Shown here piece after piece: positions 61,495 through 64,000 of a stretch of 64,000 nt of DNA (the stretch's first letter is position 1; every line of letters starts with the position of its first letter). The position numbers and the translations under genes were made by a program. The stretch comes from Halothermothrix orenii H 168 (GTDB lineage Bacteria; Bacillota; Halanaerobiia; Halanaerobiales; Halothermotrichaceae): NCBI RefSeq assembly GCF_000020485.1, contig NC_011899.1:1830501-1894500 (forward strand), given 5' to 3'. Below the pieces are notes generated by a model. It worked only from the letters and a program-made list of their open reading frames with translations, had not been told where the DNA came from and ran no database searches.

Positions 61495-63156
61495 CTAAAA
61501 GGTTGGCCCCAGACTGAAGTGGAACTTACCATTCCAGTCTTCATCAAAACCGTAATCCAGCCTGATTTTTCCGAGGGGAGTATTTAATCTGACTCCCAGG
61601 CCGGTAGAATAATTTAAATCTGTCAGGTCAACATTTTCAAGTTTATCCCAGGTATTCCCGGCATCTGCAAAAACTACTCCATCCAGTTTTCTTTCAACAA
61701 TTGGAAAACTGTATTCAACATTAAATAACAGCATATTTTTACCGGTGAAGTCTCCCCGGTCATACCCTCTCAGGGTATTAGAACCACCCAGGCGGTACTG
61801 TTCAACAACAGGTATATCACCTTCACCAATCCCCGTCTCCATCTTAACAGCCCAGGCATGTTTATCCTTAAAGCCCTGGAAATACCGTCTGACATCTAAA
61901 TTATATTTAGTAAAGTTATAATCACCACCAAGGGCCTGACCGGCATATTCAACAGAAACTGTATTTACTCCCCCTGAAGTCGGGTAAAGGGGATGATTTC
62001 TGGTATCCTTTCTGGTCATCAGGGTTAAACTCCGGGTACTTCCTGATTCATCAGGAATATTAGTATCATCCCAGTCTATTTCAGAATCCTCTATTTTTAG
62101 TTTAACCTGGCCATACCAGTCTTCATTGAGGTCATGCCCAAAGGATAAATTACCCCCTCTTCTATGTTCAACATATTTCTTATCCTCTGAAGTAACATCA
62201 TCTGAAGTCTTATCATAAATGCTAATACCAAAAGAAGTAGGGGTTCCCAGAAGCCATGGTTCATAATAGTATATAGAATAATTCTGAACTTCGCCACCAT
62301 ATTCCAGTTCAAAACCAAGGGTCTGGCCTTTTCCTAAAAGATTTCTTTCCCTGACATTAACATATCCAAACCACCCATCCCTGGTACTATGAGAAACACC
62401 GAAGTTGGCATTTCCGGTTTTAGTCTCTTTAACTTCAATTACAAGGTCAAGTTTTCCAGGGTCATCAGTTGGTTTCAGGTTTGGTTTTACCTCCTGAAAA
62501 AAGTTCAGCTTGAGTAGATTAAAATAACCTTCCCTGATCTTTTCAACATTAACTATATCGCCTTCCTCAATCTCCAGTTCCCTGCGGATTACATAATCTT
62601 TGGTTTTTTCATTGCCTTTAATAATTATATCATTAAGACGGGCTTCATTCAGAGTTAAATAGAAAATACCATCATTAAATCTGACATCTTTATAATTTAT
62701 AAAATAGCCATTTTCCCGGTACTTATTTCTAACATTATTCATTCCATCTCTGGCATCATTAATATTAAAAACCTGTCCTTCCATTAGACCCAGCCAGGAT
62801 ATAATCTCCGGGTCCTTAAAAACCGTATTACCTGTTATTTCATAGCCCTCTATCAGGGGGTTTTCTGTAACTTCAAAAACCGCCATAAGCCCCCCTTCGT
62901 GTGGCTTAACAAAGCCCCTTACCTCTTCAAAATAACCCAGTTTAGAAATTGCCTCCAGGTCTTTTTTGAATACTTCAGGATCAAAAACTTCACCGGCCTT
63001 TACTTTAACAACAGAAAGAATTTCTTTAGCCGGAATGTGTTCATTACCCTGTACTGTAACACCGGTTATTGTTTCCAACTCATCGGCCAGTACGGTTGTA
63101 CTAAAAGCAAATAATAATATTATTAACACCAGAACAGATTTATATTTAATCCTCAT
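61495..63156 (-). CDS. bamA: Outer-membrane protein assembly factor BamA (Omp85)
   Basis: BamA folds and inserts outer-membrane barrels. The 553-residue product has a signal peptide (residues 1-24), three POTRA domains (about 25-97, 98-171, 172-245; conserved ITGVTVQGNEHIPAKEI, LIEGYEITGNTVF and IIIKGNEKTKDYVIRRELEI) and a 16-strand-type barrel with the lid motif GGSNTLRGYDRGDF. It ends FSLGPTF with terminal Phe. Proteobacterial BamA has five POTRAs, so this is a short form. GAGGAGG precedes the ATG. It is followed by OmpH-like genes and lpxD. Confidence 0.95.
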   Translation of the reverse strand: MRIKYKSVLVLIILLFAFSTTVLADELETITGVTVQGNEHIPAKEILSVVKVKAGEVFDPEVFKKDLEAISKLGYFEEVRGFVKPHEGGLMAVFEVTENPLIEGYEITGNTVFKDPEIISWLGLMEGQVFNINDARDGMNNVRNKYRENGYFINYKDVRFNDGIFYLTLNEARLNDIIIKGNEKTKDYVIRRELEIEEGDIVNVEKIREGYFNLLKLNFFQEVKPNLKPTDDPGKLDLVIEVKETKTGNANFGVSHSTRDGWFGYVNVRERNLLGKGQTLGFELEYGGEVQNYSIYYYEPWLLGTPTSFGISIYDKTSDDVTSEDKKYVEHRRGGNLSFGHDLNEDWYGQVKLKIEDSEIDWDDTNIPDESGSTRSLTLMTRKDTRNHPLYPTSGGVNTVSVEYAGQALGGDYNFTKYNLDVRRYFQGFKDKHAWAVKMETGIGEGDIPVVEQYRLGGSNTLRGYDRGDFTGKNMLLFNVEYSFPIVERKLDGVVFADAGNTWDKLENVDLTDLNYSTGLGVRLNTPLGKIRLDYGFDEDWNGKFHFSLGPTF

Positions 63157-63190
63157 CTATACATCCTCCTCATCTTCTTTTACTAAATTA

Positions 63191-63580
63191 TCAATTATCA
63201 ACAGTTAATTTAACATTAATCAAATGCGGCCCCTCCCTTTTATGTAAGTCAAGGGTCCGCTCTTGCCGGTAATCTTCTAAACTCAGTTTATAGTCTTCTC
63301 CTGAGAGTGGAAAAAGATTTAAGTAGGTAAAAATACCAACTATCACTAATACAAATATTAGTCCGATAACCGTTACCAGACCTGGCGACAGGGATATTTT
63401 AGACCTTTTTTTTATCTTCCCCTTGCGGGATGCCACACTAACTTCCCAGGCCTTTCTGGATTCTGATTCGGCCAGGGTTAATAATAATTCTCCTTCCAGG
63501 ACATCCCCGGCCCTGAACCTGTCCTCAGCCTTATCAAGCCATTTTCTGGCAAATGAAATATGCTTAATAATACCAGTCAC
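63191..63580 (-). CDS. Small bitopic membrane protein upstream of bamA
   Basis: A 129-residue protein of unknown family. Residues 1-65 are basic and helical (ARKWLDKAEDRFRAGDVLEG; SRKGKIKKRSKISLSPG), followed by one transmembrane segment (about 70-90, VTVIGLIFVLVIVGIFTYL) and a 35-residue outer tail. The GTG start is 10 bases after AAGGTGGTGA. It is 34 bases upstream of bamA and thus probably heads that operon. The helical N-terminus could be a TPR-like or sigma/anti-sigma-type module, but I cannot show it. Confidence 0.65.
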   Translation of the reverse strand: MTGIIKHISFARKWLDKAEDRFRAGDVLEGELLLTLAESESRKAWEVSVASRKGKIKKRSKISLSPGLVTVIGLIFVLVIVGIFTYLNLFPLSGEDYKLSLEDYRQERTLDLHKREGPHLINVKLTVDN

Positions 63581-63804
63581 ACCCGTATTTTCACCACCTT
63601 ATTATATTTTTCATATACAATATCAACTAAAGGGGTAAAAATACGACTACCTCTAAACCATCATAATCAGCGATTATATGACATTATTCCAGTTTATCTC
63701 TCACAAACTATATAACAACACTTAATTTCTTAAATTTATTCCCGTTATCAATTATACCAGCTACAAAATCATTTATTAAAATACTAAAAACCGCCGGAAT
63801 CATT

Positions 63805-64000
63805 TTACAGAAGACCCCGGTATACAGACCAGGATAATTTCCCCCGTAATCTTCTAACAGCTTTCTTTTTTAAGCGGTGTAAATATGACAGGCTTATCCC
63901 CATTTCTCCGGCAACTTTTTTGGGTTTTTTATCCTTTAAATAGATTTCCCTGATAATATAACCTTCACGGGAGGGCAGGGAACCGACTGCTTTTTTTATC
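63805..64000 (-). CDS. Sigma-70-family RNA polymerase sigma factor, C-terminal fragment
   Basis: The reading frame enters from the window edge and stops at 63805-63807. The 64 visible residues contain a sigma region 4 helix-turn-helix: LPSREGYIIREIYLKDKKPK, then VAGEMGISLSYLHRLKKKAV and RRLRGKLS. The spacing matches sigma-70 region 4.2, which reads the -35 element. The subfamily cannot be told because regions 2 and 3 are outside. It is on the same strand as the bamA operon, 224 bases upstream of it. Confidence 0.85.
   Translation of the reverse strand, partial: IKKAVGSLPSREGYIIREIYLKDKKPKKVAGEMGISLSYLHRLKKKAVRRLRGKLSWSVYRGLL

Noticed and set aside
63772-63816. Possible repeat copy ending in GAAGACC near the sigma-factor stop
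   Set aside because: The GAAGACC end overlaps the coding tail of the sigma gene, and no GTCA or GTTT lies at the expected offset.
1-64000. CRISPR arrays, insertion sequences, integrases, tRNA or rRNA genes
   Set aside because: No regularly spaced direct repeats of CRISPR length, no transposase or integrase motifs, and no tRNA T-loop or rRNA-like blocks were seen on reading both strands.

Overview
The window reads as chromosomal DNA from a diderm (outer-membrane-bearing) Firmicute of the order Halanaerobiales. From memory it looks closest to Halothermothrix orenii, but no database search was possible. Three things point there: AT-rich intergenic DNA with strong AGGAGG-type ribosome sites and frequent TTG/GTG starts; Firmicute-type genes (yvyF, flgM/flgN, DUF1657); and a near-complete set of genes for an LPS-type outer membrane, including an SLH-domain porin.

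Layout. 1-3021: end of a flagellar operon on the minus strand (yvyF, flgM, flgN, flgK, start of flgL). 3176-6614: glycolipid or LPS-type genes (flippase-like membrane protein, GT4 and GT9 glycosyltransferases). 6846-18863: mixed metabolism (class III aminotransferase, BsuPI-domain secreted protein, B12/radical SAM protein, 2-hydroxyacid dehydrogenase, DUF1657 protein, a PlsY acyltransferase between two alkaline-phosphatase-superfamily enzymes, an FMN glutamate-synthase-like protein, a metallo-beta-lactamase-fold protein). 19041-23080: two outer-membrane barrel-type proteins and a large lipoprotein. 23228-30121: nucleotide-sugar and sugar-phosphate genes (RmlD-like, GalU, phosphohexomutase), a UspA-like protein, an HD-GYP phosphodiesterase and two unassigned plus-strand genes. 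30485-38146: envelope genes (hypothetical barrels, a free-standing LptD-like protein, a repeat-containing secreted protein, the SLH porin). 38907-63580: the main outer-membrane biogenesis cluster. 63805-64000: 3' end of a sigma-factor gene.

How the genes work together. LpxA, LpxC, LpxD, LpxI, LpxB and FabZ would make the lipid A disaccharide. LptB, LptF/G-type permeases, LptC, two LptA-like proteins and two LptD-like proteins would carry LPS to the surface. BamA, with two Skp/OmpH-like chaperones and a coiled-coil partner, would insert barrels such as LptD and the porin. GalU, the phosphohexomutase, RmlD-like, GT4 and GT9 proteins could supply and attach sugars. LpxH, LpxK, KdtA and other Bam subunits were not seen here.

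The most striking item is one uninterrupted 1040-residue reading frame that joins an LptF/LptG-type inner-membrane permease to an LptD-type outer-membrane barrel. A signal-peptidase-like Ala-Ser-Ala site lies exactly at the junction. Other points worth a second look are an ABC ATPase beside a 784-residue permease with a very large extracytoplasmic domain, a strongly structured leader in front of the porin, and a six-copy, fixed-length intergenic repeat that always lies just 3' of minus-strand genes in the same orientation.
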